64,000 bases of DNA. It comes from Montifringilla adamsi. Taxonomy: Eukaryota > Chordata > Aves > Passeriformes > Passeridae. Positions 28,601 to 41,379 of the stretch are shown here, one piece after another. The stretch lies in NCBI GenBank assembly GCA_017590115.1, contig JAGGNK010008781.1, forward strand, positions 2,224,276-2,288,275, given 5' to 3'. The notes beneath the pieces are model-generated. The model saw only the letters and a program-made list of their open reading frames with translations, searched no databases and was not told where the DNA came from. Each line of letters opens with the position of its first letter. The stretch's first letter is position 1. Both the position numbers and the translations under genes were made by a program.

Positions 28601-31452
28601 AAGAGATGAGTGAACGCCCCCTGAGTTTGCTTTGACACTTTCACAGGAATTTTGTGTTAATACCAAAACCTCACTGGCTTTGAAGTCACACTGGCAGCAA
28701 GGAATCAGAAGAAAGGAAAACAAATGCTTCTTGCCCCCTCTGCCATACCCCAATAACTTAAATTATAAGTAGTAAGATAACAAGTCATTAAACTTGAAAT
28801 TAAGTTCCAAGACTTAGGCATCTGTTTAGTGGAGTTACCTGGATTTCTAAAATGTGTTTCAGCAAGGGGGCAGGAGGAGCAACATCTCCTTCAGGAAGTG
28901 GAATATCTGCTTTTTTAATTTCTTGTACTAAATACCCTGGAGTGAGAAGAAAAACAGCATCAGAAAGGAAACTGCACTGCCTACACTTCCTAGAGTGCTG
29001 CAGAGTTGACCTTCAGCTGCTCTTGATGGTGCTAATGACACTGCAGCATCAAGCCCTGCCTATTTCATTCATTCATTTCAGCAACAATGCACACATTGAC
29101 TTCAAAAATTAAGAACTTAGAGAGTGGGTGGGTATAAAACACACAAACTATTCCTGTCTTGGAAGTCTGCAGAAGCAAGCAAACTTCAGAGGGTTCTCTT
29201 TCCCAACAAGTACTCTCTAAGAAGCTTTTACCATTTCACAGAACCTCTTTGTTGCTGCACAGTGCCACTTTCTGCTAATGGTGCAATTGTGTCACTTTCT
29301 GCCAGAAACAGACGTGCTGCTCACTGACCCATGTTTGGAGTAAAAAGTGTTCAAACAAAGCAGCTTAAGCAACCTTGACAACAAATGCAACTCACACTGG
29401 GCAGGGGGACTGCCTCAAGAGCTGCTGGCATGACCAGCACGTGCCTCTGATGAGAGATTCCAGTCAAAGGAATCCTTCAACTGTAACTTTTCCTCAGGAT
29501 ACACTGAAGACATCTGCAGCTTGGCTGTAATGCTCTGCCTACCCTCCTCTATTCATTAACTACCATGAGAACACCATTATTATTAACTTGAGGTATTTTT
29601 AAGGGTGCCTGGAAAATCAACAGCATTGAGTTACACAAAATGAATGGGAGTATCTTACAGTCAAGGAAATATCCACAGTAAAGCTTCACTTTCCCTAGCA
29701 GAGTTTTAAGTAGTAAACACTGACACAGCCTCATCTATTTATCAGCAACACATTAGCAACTGTTCTTCACCTCTGAGCTTAAAAAAACCCCAAATCTATA
29801 TTTAATGCAAGTAAATTTCACAGCTTATAAAACATGGGAGTGTTAAAAAAACCTTCACAGTAGTGCCACTCTGGTAATGCCACAGATGAGAAACAGCAGA
29901 CATGAAAATAAAGCTCACCAAGTATTCTTTCCATTTCTTCACATTTCTTCACTTCATTCACATATTTTCTCTGAAACACACTTACATTTGGGTTAAGCTG
30001 AAGGAGAAGGATAAAATGTTTATTAGGGGTTTGAAATAGTAACCTCCCCTAGAAAACCACAGCTGTTCCTGCAACTTCCTGGAGACAATTTGCATGAGCT
30101 CTGTGCTTGTCAGCTGAGAAAGCACAAAATCCTGAAAAGATTACTAAGTCTTCAAATAGCAAAGTTGGTTTTACTAAAGCAGAATTATCCATGCCATTGG
30201 TTAGTTTTAATCAAACAACAAAATAACAAGGTATACTGGAGAAACCATTCCTAATCGTATTTCAACAGCTGTAAAATATTGCTTAATGACTTCAAATTAA
30301 CAAACCATTTGACAAATTTTCTGTGATGCATTTCCACAGTCTATTTGAAATACTAAATTTTACGTACATCCCTATAACATGAACGTGCAAATCTCTGACT
30401 ACTTATCCAGCTTATTAAATCAGAACCACTAGTGCATTATTTCTACAATAAATGGTGAATCAGATAACTAGAATGACATCAAAGTGTTAAACATACACTC
30501 ATGTAATCATTCTTACAGATGTGCCGCCTCCTCCTCTCTGTCACATTTACTAACTAGCTGTTTATTTAAGTCTTCCCAGCTTTCCCTGCAATGATTTTAC
30601 TAGCTACATTTCTAATGTATATTTGGAAGACATTCCAAAGTCTCAGTCAGCAGACAAAGATCATATAATTATGATGAGACAACGCAGAGACGTGGCTAAT
30701 TATTGCCCAACCCAACTTTATGTTAGGCTGGAGTTTCCTCCACGATGAAGTGCCCTTCCAGGAACAGAACCTGTTATCAATAAACCTACAGAGCAGCTGT
30801 CTATCGGTCTGTCAGTGGGTGGATGGAGCCATCAGCTGTGCACACACGCTCAGGATGAAGGCACTGAGGCTGCAGGTGGGTCAGGGGCTCTCCCATGGGA
30901 TCTCGCTGCAAATGACCCCAATTTAAGGTACCGCTGTGAGAAAGGTGGGATATATCCATCCTAAAGTATTCCTCCCGAGAGTGCCAGGGCTCCACACTGA
31001 CTTCCATCAGTCATCCCCCCACCCGGGCGCGTTCCGGTGTCACCTCTCTGGGTGACCCTGCCTTGGCAGGCGGTTGGACTGGATGATCTCCAGAGATCTC
31101 TTCCAACCCTAACAATTCTGTGATTCTGTTCCAGGCGAATTCCACACAGGGACAGGCCATACACCTGCCTGTCGGAGTCGGGGAAAGACGGCAATAAAAG
31201 CAGTTTCCACCGCCCCATCGGGGCCAAGCCCGCACCTTCCCGACGGCGGCCCCGGGCCCGGCTCGGCCCTCACGCCGGGCCCCTCAGGGCTCCCGCAGCC
31301 CCCGCGCTGCCCCACAGGGCCCCGGCGGTACTCACGTCTCGGAACTCGGCCAGGCCGCGCTCGCCCACCTCGCTGAGGCACTCGTAGGCCGAGCCGCTCT
31401 GCAGGAAGAGCTGCGCCAGGCACACGGGCTCGCCGCGGAACAGCGCGCCCAT
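16636..31452 (-). CDS. ATP6V0A2: V-type proton ATPase 116 kDa subunit a2
   Basis: Subunit a of the V-ATPase membrane sector (Vo); it supplies the proton half-channels, and the a2 form works mainly in Golgi and endosomes. Coding exons: 31336-31452, 29919-29997, 28839-28936, 27897-28034, 27458-27558, 26666-26792, 25834-25916, 25403-25496, 24885-25097, 24205-24355, 23336-23475, 22460-22614, 21428-21518, 21012-21130, 20364-20574, 20113-20232, 19507-19626, 18149-18266, 17574-17745 and 16636-16738. Together they give 849 aa; human a2 has 856. The cytosolic N-terminal half starts [20 protein letters not shown] and has a coiled coil (exons 3-4). Membrane segments begin with [19 protein letters not shown] in exon 11. 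Exon 18 encodes [15 protein letters not shown] with the arginine essential for proton transfer in this family. The last exon encodes the VEFQNKFY tail. The first exon lies in a CpG island. The a2 assignment over paralogues a1, a3 and a4 rests on sequence and on the conserved neighbours. Confidence 0.96.
19795..20024 (+). mobile_element. CR1 LINE 3' fragment in an ATP6V0A2 intron
   Basis: GAGGGTGGTGAGGCCCTGGC through CTTCCAACCCAACCCATTCT, ending in the CATTCTATGA tail typical of CR1. Sense orientation, moderately diverged. Confidence 0.9.
31036..31130 (+). mobile_element. CR1 LINE 3'-end fragment near the ATP6V0A2 promoter
   Basis: GGTTGGACTGGATGATCTCC, then TTCCAACCCTAACAATTCTG with the ATTCTGTGATTCTG tail. 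A short 3' remnant in intron 1, next to the CpG island. Confidence 0.85.
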
Positions 31453-31620
31453 GGCGGCGGCGCGGCCCGGGGGCGGCCATGGCGGGGCGGAGCGGGCCCG
31501 GCTGCCGCTTCCGGGGCGGGGAACGGCCGCAGAACGCGGCCCCAACCGGCGGCGGCGCGGGGCGGGCTCGGGCACCGCCGGCGGAGCTACCGGGAACGGC
31601 AGCCGGCGTGCTGGCCGCCG
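31200..31620. promoter_or_regulatory. CpG island at ATP6V0A2 promoter
   Basis: CpG-dense sequence surrounds ATP6V0A2 exon 1 (start codon at 31450-31452) and runs about 170 bp upstream of it. No TATA box is obvious, as usual for a housekeeping CpG promoter. Confidence 0.6.
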
Positions 31621-31663
31621 CTGAGAGGCTGCTGTGGGAGAGGGGGAAATGCAGGACTGAGAA

Positions 31664-32165
31664 CATCGTGGAATCACAGAAAATGCTGAGCCGGAAGGGA
31701 CGAGAAGGGATCATCGAGCCCAGGTCCCGGCCCTGCACAGCAGCATTCCCCCAGAGCCACACCGTGTGGGCTTGGAATGGATCTTAATTAATATCACCCA
31801 GTCCCAGCCCTTCCTGCCGTGGGCAGGGGCACCTCGCAGCAGAGCAGGTTGCTCCGCTTTGAACACTGCCAGGCTTGGGGCATCCACAACCTCACTGGTC
31901 CAGTGTCTCACCACCCCCACAGTAAAAATGTCTTCCTAATATCTAACCTCAATTACCCTTTTTTCAATTTGTACCCATTACTCCTTGTTCTGTTCTATAG
32001 TTCTTGATGAAGAGTCTGTTTCTGGAACCATGTAGGCCCCTTCAGATACTGGAAGGTTGCTATGAGGTCTCCACACAACCTTTTCTCCAGGCTGAACATG
32101 TAGCCTGTCTTTATAGCAGAACTGCCCCAGTCCTCAACTTTGTGGCCCATCCAAACCACAAGAAA
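31664..32165 (-). mobile_element. CR1 LINE 3' fragment, about 500 bp
   Basis: It starts with a degenerate GGAATCACAGAAAATGCTGA, then CATCCACAACCTCACTGGTC, GTCTTCCTAATATCTAACCT and GGTCTCCACACAACCTTTTC: the reverse-oriented CR1 3' region. It is the longest CR1 piece in the window and sits upstream of the ATP6V0A2 promoter. Confidence 0.9.
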
Positions 32166-32182
32166 ATCCCAAATGTTGCATC

Positions 32183-32372
32183 TCATCAGCTAAGGACAAA
32201 GAGCAGATGTTTTCTGTGCCCTGCACACAGACACAGCAAGTTGCTAATGCAAAGAATTAACTGGAAAAGAGAACTTCAGATCAAAACATGAAAATAGCTG
32301 AAGGGCTATGACTTTCATCAGCTAAGGACAAAGAGTAGATGTTTTCTGTGCCCTGCACACAGACACAGCAAG
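32183..32372. repeat. 58-bp direct repeat with 74-bp spacer
   Basis: 32183-32240 and 32315-32372 are identical except for one base (GAGCAG versus GAGTAG). A GGGCTAYGAC string sits in front of the second copy and again directly after it, so the duplication was probably longer and partly deleted. Confidence 0.85.
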
Positions 32373-32574
32373 GGCTACGACTCAGAAGCGTGAGAAGTCT
32401 GCCCACTGCTCCAAAAATAGGAGGGCACAAGGGGTTTATTGTCAAGAGATTTAGGAGAACTGGCTTGAGAGGACAATGGTCCATCCATGAGGACAATCCC
32501 AAACCTGCTGCAGCTTCTGGGCTGGACTCGCCACCTTCTGGAAGTCAGCTCTGCACTTTGCTACTCCAAACACA

Positions 32575-32709
32575 GAGTCTAGAGCTTAAAAATAATTTAT
32601 TTATTTTTGTTTTAGGTAACAGCCATTTTCTGTATGCTGATTTTCTGTATCTTTAAATGTTTACATAAATTGTCTACAAAATCCAAGAGTGTTTCTCCAT
32701 AATTTTTAC
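32575..32709 (-). other. TCTN2: TCTN2 3' untranslated region with poly(A) signals
   Basis: Two overlapping AATAAA hexamers on the minus strand (32596-32601 and 32600-32605) follow the TCTN2 stop codon by about 105 bp, giving a short 3' UTR. Confidence 0.6.
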
Positions 32710-35700
32710 CTATCTGTTCCATAATTTAGAAAACCAAGGGTTGCTCATAATTGTTGCAAGTAAAACAAGAAATGCCAGAAACAGGCCTTTAGCAAGACAC
32801 TGGGAATATGGCTCTCCTGAAAAAAAAACAAAAAAAACAAAAAAAAGTAAGCACGTGAGAGCTGAATTCTAGTTTATGCAACAACCCAAAAATACAGATA
32901 AAAGTGTATGCAAAAGTCTTTCAGACAACTCCCCACATCTAATTATGTTTCAAAGAAATACAGCCTTTCATGTTTTGTGGCATCCCACATTGTTTATCAC
33001 TTTACCTGTGTAAAAGCGTGTCAGTGGATAAAGGAGTTGTGGCCAGCACACCTCATTTTGATTGCAGTCAAACTCTGCATAAATCTTCTGATACCTGGAA
33101 AAAAGGAACCTTTTGGTCAATGCAATTCATGTTACATCTGCTGAACATAATGGGAGGTTATCAATGTTTTTACCAAAACTACCTGGTCACTGGAAGGGGT
33201 GGCTGAGCTGGGACTTCAATGAACTGAACAGAAGCTGTGATGGGAAGAAAGCTGAGGGTGTTTCTGCAGCCAAGCCCACACTGGAACTGCCATAAAACTG
33301 TTGAGTAACTGTAACAAAAAGCATAACTATTGCTTGAGGGCTGGAAATGGAAGTTTAGACCCTAAACACAAGCAGGAAAGGACAAAACACACAGTATTTA
33401 TGAGGAGGTTGACAATCCCTGGATTTTCCACATCGTACAAGGGGAGAACTTGCACAGTCTGGAAATGAGGGAAACAGAACAGAATCCCACTTATTTGATA
33501 GGGATTGACTTGGTGGAGGGGGGAAAGGGTTTGCAGAGTGAAAATTCCCTGTTTCAGGAAAGAATAAAACATTTACTTCAGCTCCCAAAGCTCTGCAATG
33601 GGGCAAGCCAGAACACAGGACAATCTTGTTGCTTCCACCACATGATTCCTGATGGGATGCCCTGTGTATGCTTGCTGTTGGCAGCATCATGTCTTTTATT
33701 TAATATTTCAGTGAAGTATAAGGTTAATAATTAATTTTTTCTTTACTTTTCATTTCAGAGGGAGAAAGGTTAACCTAGTTGTGATCAAAGGAATTTGAGT
33801 TGCAAAGTGAAAGACATGTAAAAAACCAACAAAACCCACCCTTTTTGTCTGTAAAATTAATTTGGGATGTGTTAGGTAAGCAAGGCTCAAAATGAAGCAT
33901 TTATTTGTCAGATAGCCAGAGACGCAACTCACTTTACCTGATCTGCACAGCAAGAATTTCCTGCTGGGGAATCCCTTGCACTGCTCCCACTTTAGCAAAG
34001 ATTATGCGAATATTCAGGTTTGCAGGAATATCTGGACAAATGCCTTTTAAGCCCCCAGTGCTCACATTAGAACTAAATGGATCAATACCTATGAAGGAGA
34101 ACAGAGGGATTTAAATGTAAATCTTATGGAAAACATTCTATATTCCATAAATAGATTATTCTCATAGCTCAGTGAAATGCTGGTAACTGTCACACACAAA
34201 CACATTAAAAATGTTTCTCTCTATAAAAAACACCTAAAGCAGTAATTTATCAGTGGATAAATACCAAGTCATATGTGTACAGGCTGGCAGTAAAATATGC
34301 AGTATTCACAGATGTACTGAATTATATGCCTGTGTGTACACATATATGGATGGATGGATGCAAACACACATATCACTAGGTTTAGGTACTTGAAATTACA
34401 ATTTGGATTTATTTTGACATGCTTTATTTACTGTGTGGACATATTTAGACTACAAAGAACAACACGAGCCTCACTTACGTATAATTTCCACCCAGTCATT
34501 TAGATCAGTGTAACTGGAATTGTCCCTCTTTCCAATGTGAGTGGCTTGTACTAATGCATTCAATTTCTCAGTCACATTTCCTCTGCAAAGTAAGAATGTA
34601 ACATCAAACAGAATGTAAATCTGTACTGCCTTACCACTCTGGGTTGCAATATTACTGTACCCTAAGGTCAGTTTCATCTGAAAGATGTTGTCACACAGCA
34701 AAAGTAAACTTGAACTATTAAAGGGAAGAAATGGAAAAGTATAGCAGCCAACACAATCCTCATTTGAGTAAAGAGTGAAACCTTTATGACTTCCCATCAA
34801 AAACAGAAGTGAGACTATTAACCACAGATAGCTGAAACACACACATGAATATTTAAAAAGAATGTACCAGTGCTGATGGGAGGCACTTGTAGACAGTCAC
34901 ATCACGATCAACAAGAGGGATGAAGCAGGGATAAACAATTCAGCTTGTGTGGCTCACCTTAAAAGGCTGCAATCTTCATTAATATCAACTTCTAGAATGC
35001 ACCCAGAGTAGGAGTCTACTCCAAACAGAACTGGTCTGTCAGTTGCTGATGCACATAAACCTCTGCCAGCTGTGAAATGAAAACATCTCACTTGATCTTT
35101 CCTATTATCCACCTCTGTATCTCTAGCATTCAATTTTGTGCAAAACATCAAACATTACAAAGCAAACTCAGCGGGGTAGAGCTCAAAAACAGATACAAGT
35201 CCATTCAATTTTCCAAAACAGCATTAAAGGTTTTCTTACTGACCTTTGAAAGCTTGGGAAAGAAAAGCAAAATCTGACAGAGATTTTTAACTAAAATATG
35301 TTTAAAAAATCCAAAAACCAAATAAATCTCCAAAATTTTAGCATTAACTACAATTGAAGTTGCAACCTCACAAGCCAATACCTGGCTGCCAAATGTTTAG
35401 GCTTCCAGGAGGATCAGAAGCATTCAGATTTGCAGCTTTCACTGGTTTTCCAACTTGATACCCTAAACACAGAAGGGAAAATTATCAACACTGTAGAAGA
35501 ATCTATAAACATTAGCATTGTATTAAATGTCATCAATCTTGAAGTAAATGACAAGACATTTCCATTACAGTGGGAATGGCCTCACTTTAAATAATCAATA
35601 TCTATGCAACAAAAGCCTAAGAATTACTCACTGCTGTTGGCAGTGCAGTAAGGCAGGAAAGTGAAGGCTGGCAACATGAAGAAGTACAAAAGAAATATAA

Positions 35701-38700
35701 AATGTAATCACTGATAAGAATCTGTACAGCATTAATTTTTTTTTACTTTTAATAGGCAAAAAGAAGTATTAATACCTGGATTCTCAAACAGTTCCTCTCC
35801 ATTAGTACTGTCTAAACTTAGAAATTCGACTGTGAATCTCTGTGTCAGGATTTCTGGTGAAAGAAAAAAATTATGACTTTTAAATAAGTAAAGTAGCAAA
35901 ATGTATGTTCTAGGGCACAAACTTCTGTCTTTCATTAGTGATAGAAGATTTAAATCAATACAAATTAATGGAAATCAGACCCATAATTTTCTTTCTAGAG
36001 TCCGAGGGAAATTATTTTTAAGAATAACTACTAAATAAGAGATTCTATCATAGAATTTCCATACAGAATATAAAGAAACAAATCAAAAATCATAAAAGAA
36101 ATGTCATCATACCTCCATCACATAAGCTTCCAAGGAAGACAGTGACATTTACTTGCTCAATGTTCTTGTCTTTCCAAATGAATTTATAATATTCTGCAAA
36201 AGTTACATTTTGACACAGAACCTCAGCAGCAAGAAGGTTTTCTGGCAGAAGGAAAAAGAGAAAAGGTCATAATGAAAAGCATTCTAATTAGAAAGCTCTG
36301 CTTACTGCAGCTGAGAAAGAATACATTAAAATCTTGACAAAATTCTGGGAATTACAACATTAATCTTTTTGAGAATTTATTTTATTGTTTCAGTGTGCAG
36401 TGGTGCAGTCCCCCATGTATGCAAGGTGAGGAACCTGATTTCCTGACCAGCTGTGATGGACTGGAGTAAATTAAATACAGTTTACTTTTTCAGTCTTGGA
36501 TAACATACAAAATTCCTCCTAAGAATTGCAGAAGGTAAACATTTTAGACATCAAAATAATCTATTTCATATACAATCCAGGTTAAGTAAGAAATATTAAT
36601 TAAATGGAAGAGACCTACCACTTTCAGTGATGAATTTGCTCCTGTCAGTGACGGCTCTATAGACAACATTTTGTTGGATGAAGTCTGAGAACGAAAAACA
36701 AACAAAGGCTTCTGTTTTCACATCCAAGGTGCAATCCTTGTTGTTATGAAAACTGAGTAGGAAATTATTTAGAAAATTTGTTAAAGACCCAGACTGTTTA
36801 TGTATTTTGAAAGCAGAGCTAATTAACTGTGGGTCTTACAGAGGTAATATAGACTAACAAAATTACACAATTATGGAGCATAAAATAAAATATGTTCATG
36901 CTGGAAATCACATTATCTCAAATTCCAGAATGACTCTTCATAAGTAATGCAGAGAGTAACCACTTCTCACTAACTCTAAAACGCTGATGCTGCACCCTCC
37001 TGACAGAAAAAGGGCTCTGCAACAGTCTGAAAATGAGTCACCAGGAACAGGTAAATGGGACACAAAGGCCCATCCCGTTATTCCTTACCTCCTAAATCTT
37101 GGGAAACAGTGGGACACTTGCTAGAAGGTCATGAGAACCAGGAACAGAACATCCCCAAATGCTGAACTACGGCCACCAGATAACACAGATGTTACATTTA
37201 GTGACTGTGCCAACAGCCCTCGGGTTTGTTCTGTTCCAGCAGCTCTGAGAAACAATGAAACACATTCCTGCTTGGATTTCTGCAGCATACCTGCAGTGCC
37301 ACTGTTTATCCTCACATCATGGGGCAAGCCTTCCTTGTAAGACTCCAAACTGATCAAGCACTTGACATCAAAGTTGTGGAGATAGGCCACAGGAGCATTT
37401 CCAACACACTGTCCAGCCATGGATTGCTGTGGGAGGTTCACAGAAATTAGGATTTTCTATCTCTTTGCTTTCCATTTGAAGATTATTTGTTAGTAAAATG
37501 CCCCACATGTGCACTACAGCCACACAAAACACTTTGACAAGCAAGCTATCTGATGTTATAAAAACACCTCAGCCTCTGGCAAAAGAGAGGTTAACATTTT
37601 AAAAGCACAGCTTCAAAAGTAGTTTCAGTGTACACCATGACTTCATCTTCATTTGTGAAAGTAATTATAACCAACAAGTGTCTCCAAAATACATTACCTT
37701 TTGCAGGGATAGGCAAGAGGATCAGGAAGGATAATGTTTACTTTTAATAAGGACTTTGTGGTTTTGTTTTGGGGTTTTTTTGTTTGATCAGTTGAGTGTT
37801 TTTTGTGACAAATACACCCCACCACTTCCCAATATCAAGTTGCTGAAATTGGATGCAATGCCATAAGGAGAGTGATGCAGGGAGTTCCAAACAAACCAAG
37901 AGGAATCAAAAGTTCACAAGCACCAAGTGATTACCTGGGGAACAGTAAAATACTCATCTTCTTCTGTTATAATTGGATCTCCTTCTCTGTAACCAGTGAA
38001 AGGTTTCCCAGGAGAAGTCTGTAGAGGGATCTTAAATGAAGGAACTTTGGGTGCAGAACTGCAAACAAGTTTAAAAATTAAACTCTTTACCTCACACAAA
38101 TAATTACAGGTTTGCTTTCATGTCCCCTGGTCTTATATACTACCAATGACATTTCTCCACTTGCATTTGAGGTTTACACCCTAAAACCCTAATTTCAAAG
38201 GAACTTCCATTATAAAGACATATAATATGTTTATATTTTTGGTTGCATAATGAGTGTGATGAGAGTGTGATGAGAAAATAAATTTTCTTAAGACTTACAC
38301 AGAGCCGTGATAAAAATAGCCAAGAAATGGTGTGTTGTCAAGAGAAGACTGTACACAAAGGAAGGGAAACCACTCGGGGGTATATTCCATTGACTGGGAA
38401 GAGCACAGCTGATCATAAGGTGGGTTTACATCCCCACCAAACACTCCAGTGAAACATGATCCACGGAATAACTGCTGCAAGTCTGGTGTACACTCCTGAA
38501 AGGGAAAAGAATGGTCACTCTTTAGCAAGGTAATAAAATAAAATTGCAATACACTTATGGCAATATCAAGCCAAACTTACAGGTAAATCAAGCAACTTTG
38601 TAGAGAGAACATATTTACTTTCAGAAATACTGGAATATCCAAACACCCATCTAGTCTGAAGCATTCAGTACCTCTCTCTCCCCCCACAGGCAAGAGAGTC

Positions 38701-40650
38701 TAGAATCTTTGAAAACACTTAATCAAAGTTTAACAAGAAATAAGTACCAGGTCACAGCAACAACGAACATCACAAGCTCCAGCTGTTAAGTTACAAGGAC
38801 AAGAGCCCAAGGGCTTAAATGCCTGGTTTGGGATAATAGTTGCATTTTCTGTAACAGAAGTAGGAGAGAAAATCAGATTAAGTGGACTGAAATCCAAATA
38901 AAAAGACCATGCACACTGCAGTTTATTCTGTGTAAAAACATTTTTAAATTCCATTGATTGCTCACTATCTCTTATTGCTGCCCAAACCCCGTTTTTTCCA
39001 TACAGAGAGGGAAAGAACAGCCAAAATGCCATTTTTTCTTTAGCACTTACCTGACACATTTCCTGCAAAGGAGGAGTTGGCAAATATTTCAGCTTGAATC
39101 AGGAGCTGTGCCAGTATCACTGAACCATGGCAGGCTAAAACCTGGAGTGTTTCCACCATGCACAGAGGTGAGGGGCAGCACTCGGTGGCATTGGGCAAAC
39201 ACAGCTCCAGAGTTCTGCTGAGGCTTACAGTCACCTTGGAAATGTTCTGGAAAAACACAAAATAAAGTTTGACAGCTCTGATAGCTTGTATTAAACTGCT
39301 CTTGTCTATACCACTCATCAGCTTCTGAGAGAGAAGCTGCAATGAAGTGGAATAACAGAAGAATCAGTATTTTACATACCACACCATTAGTTACATCCAA
39401 ACTCCAGTCTCCAGCTCTTTTACTTCCACTGCAATTTGCAAGTTGCAATTTTCCTATAACAAAAAAAAATTTAAAGGTAATTTAGAAAGGACTGGGAAAT
39501 GAGAAGTACATTTAAACTCCTCTTGTGCCTTCAGGTGCACCCTCAGGCCCAGCTCACACAGAAACAACTGAGAACTAAGGAGTTAATCACAGGAATGTCT
39601 GAAATTCCTGTTTCTGTAACTATTAAGGCACTAAATGACATGTATTACCATTTCTCTAGTAATTTTTGTGTCAAAAAATATTAACAATTCACACGTATTT
39701 ATTTACATGGGGAAAGGGGGTTGAAGTGTTCTTACCTGTCTCTGCATCTCTAGGACTTAAAATTATAGAAAAATTAACTCCTGAAGAATTGCCAAGAAAA
39801 AATGAATTTACTCTGGGCCCCGACATATGAATAAACGAAGGCTGAAAGACTAAAAAAAAAAAAAGAGAAAGAAACAAGTTGACTGAAAGAGGTAACATCT
39901 GTAAGACATATAGATGGTGTGCTTGGGCTACATTCTTACACTCTAAGACTTTGTTGCAAACAGAAGAAAAATATCATGTAATGCCTAGTACAGGGTTTTA
40001 CTTCCATTCTTGCCAAGTGCTGGCGGAGTGGGTGTAGCTTTCTATGCCTCAAGTTTACATGTGTGAAGATGCCCAGTAAACAGGCAGTAAAATAACATTA
40101 CAGCACTTACAGCCCAAGCAGATGCTGCATAGCTCAGGCAATACCATATTTAGCACGTGTTGCTGACTTCAGCTTACACTTTTTAATTTCTTGGGGCCAT
40201 GAATTGTGCGAGGGATGTCCTGCGATCCAGGAGCTGCGGGCCGCTGCCTTCAGCATGCGGACGCAGTGGCAAGTTTAGGGTTCGGAGCTGGGAGTTTCAC
40301 TGGGTTTTTCTTTTTAGACTTTGCCAAGCTTGAAAGGTCCGACCTAAACTGCTCCACCCGCCCCCTCTGTGCCGAGCAGCGGCAGAAGCTCCACGGCGGG
40401 CACCTTCGGTTTTGGGAGGGGCGCCCAAGACCGTGCTCCTGAGGGGAGCCCTCAGGGCTGCGCCGCCTCCCCTCACACCCACCCGGGCCGACTGCCATCC
40501 CCACATCCCGCCCGTCCCTCGCCCCCCGGACGCCGCCATTCACTGCGGCCGCTCACCCCCTGACCCACCGGTGTCCCGGGCCAGCTGCCCGGGGCAGGGA
40601 GCCGCCCGTAGCAGCACCAGCAGCAGCGCCCCGAAGCCGACACCACCCAT
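32710..40650 (-). CDS. TCTN2: Tectonic-2, ciliary transition-zone protein
   Basis: Tectonic-2 belongs to the MKS/B9 complex that gates the ciliary transition zone and is needed for Hedgehog signalling. Coding exons: 40569-40650, 39736-39849, 39380-39453, 39051-39246, 38748-38848, 38299-38495, 37935-38058, 37291-37426, 36619-36684, 36113-36241, 35776-35853, 35382-35462, 34958-35069, 34479-34582, 33938-34088, 33006-33094 and 32710-32816. They give 646 aa (human about 697). The start [18 protein letters not shown] is a signal peptide. The middle has the cysteine-rich tectonic pattern ([19 protein letters not shown]) and many N-glycosylation sites. The last exon encodes a hydrophobic segment, [19 protein letters not shown], followed by a short tail, as expected for a C-terminal membrane anchor. 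The exon 5 donor (GTACTT) is weak but keeps the frame. Identity is also supported by position between ATP6V0A2 and GTF2H3. Confidence 0.93.
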
Positions 40651-40790
40651 AGCGCTAGGGCGGCCGCCCGGCCGCCATCTTGCAGCGCCAGCGCGGCGCC
40701 ATGGCAACGCGGAGGGCGGGAACGCGGCCGCCTCACGGGAAGGGCGGGAACGCGGCCGCCTCAGGGGTTCGGGCAGCGATGGTGGCGGCG
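40380..40790. promoter_or_regulatory. CpG island at TCTN2 promoter
   Basis: CpG-dense sequence spans TCTN2 exon 1 and about 140 bp upstream. It contains the X-box-like site and a local duplication with the core GGGCGGGAACGCGGCCGCCTCA near 40716-40764. Confidence 0.6.
40695..40708. promoter_or_regulatory. RFX X-box-like site upstream of TCTN2
   Basis: GGCGCCATGGCAAC lies 45 bp upstream of the TCTN2 start codon. On the gene strand it reads GTTGCCATGGCGCC: one half-site and the AT spacer are perfect, and the other half-site has one mismatch to RRNRAC. It probably makes this ciliary gene responsive to RFX factors (inference). Confidence 0.55.
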
Positions 40791-41187
40791 GGGTAATTCC
40801 ACACCCCCGGCCGGTCACAAATTAACAGAGCTAACAACGCTAACAAACAAGCCCTAAGTGTGTGAGGAAAAAAAAAAAAATCAAAGTTCAGGGCTCTCAG
40901 CATGGTTTGGGAAGAGGGAGGTTGTATTGATTATGAACATGAAAGAAGGTAGAATTTATGGACCACTAGGACATCTGGCTGGACTTTCCAGTTAAGGAAG
41001 AAACAAATAAAACCAGCTCAGTAATTGCGCTGAAATCAGATCCAAGGAGGTAAAAGGTAATTTGGTTGGAGACCAGTGACCCGAGAAACCCCCAAACCCA
41101 AAAGAAGACAGAAACTGAGCATGTGGACTAATGAGAATGAGAACTGAGAAAATCATTAATAGGCATTAGAATACTAATTAATAAGAG

Positions 41188-41349
41188 AAGTATGTAACTT
41201 GTAGCAAATAAACACTAATCCCTTTGTTTGCTAGTATGACTCAAACAACAAAACTCCAGGAAAATCACGCAAGTATGTAACTTGTAGCAAATAAACACTA
41301 ATCCCTTTGTTTGCTAGTATGACTCAACAAAACTCCAGGAAAATCACGT
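41188..41349. repeat. Tandem duplication, 83-bp and 79-bp units
   Basis: 41188-41270 is repeated at 41271-41349 with one 4-bp deletion and almost no substitutions, so it is young. Each unit contains AATAAA (GCAAATAAACACTAATCCC). Confidence 0.9.
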
Positions 41350-41379
41350 AGCTCACCCTTAAATATCAAAGCAATATCT

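Larger units (their letters stand above)
31453..32579. other. Spacer between ATP6V0A2 promoter and TCTN2 3' end
   Basis: About 1.1 kb holding the upstream half of the ATP6V0A2 CpG island, a long CR1 fragment (31664-32165) and a 58-bp direct repeat (32183-32240 and 32315-32372). I see no conserved coding exon here. Confidence 0.6.
40651..41379. other. Spacer between TCTN2 promoter and GTF2H3 3' end
   Basis: Beyond the CpG island the spacer is A-rich and holds an 83-bp tandem duplication (41188-41349). I see no coding exon. The stretch 40850-41190 looks like neither gene nor CR1 and may be an old unclassified transposable element. Confidence 0.5.
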
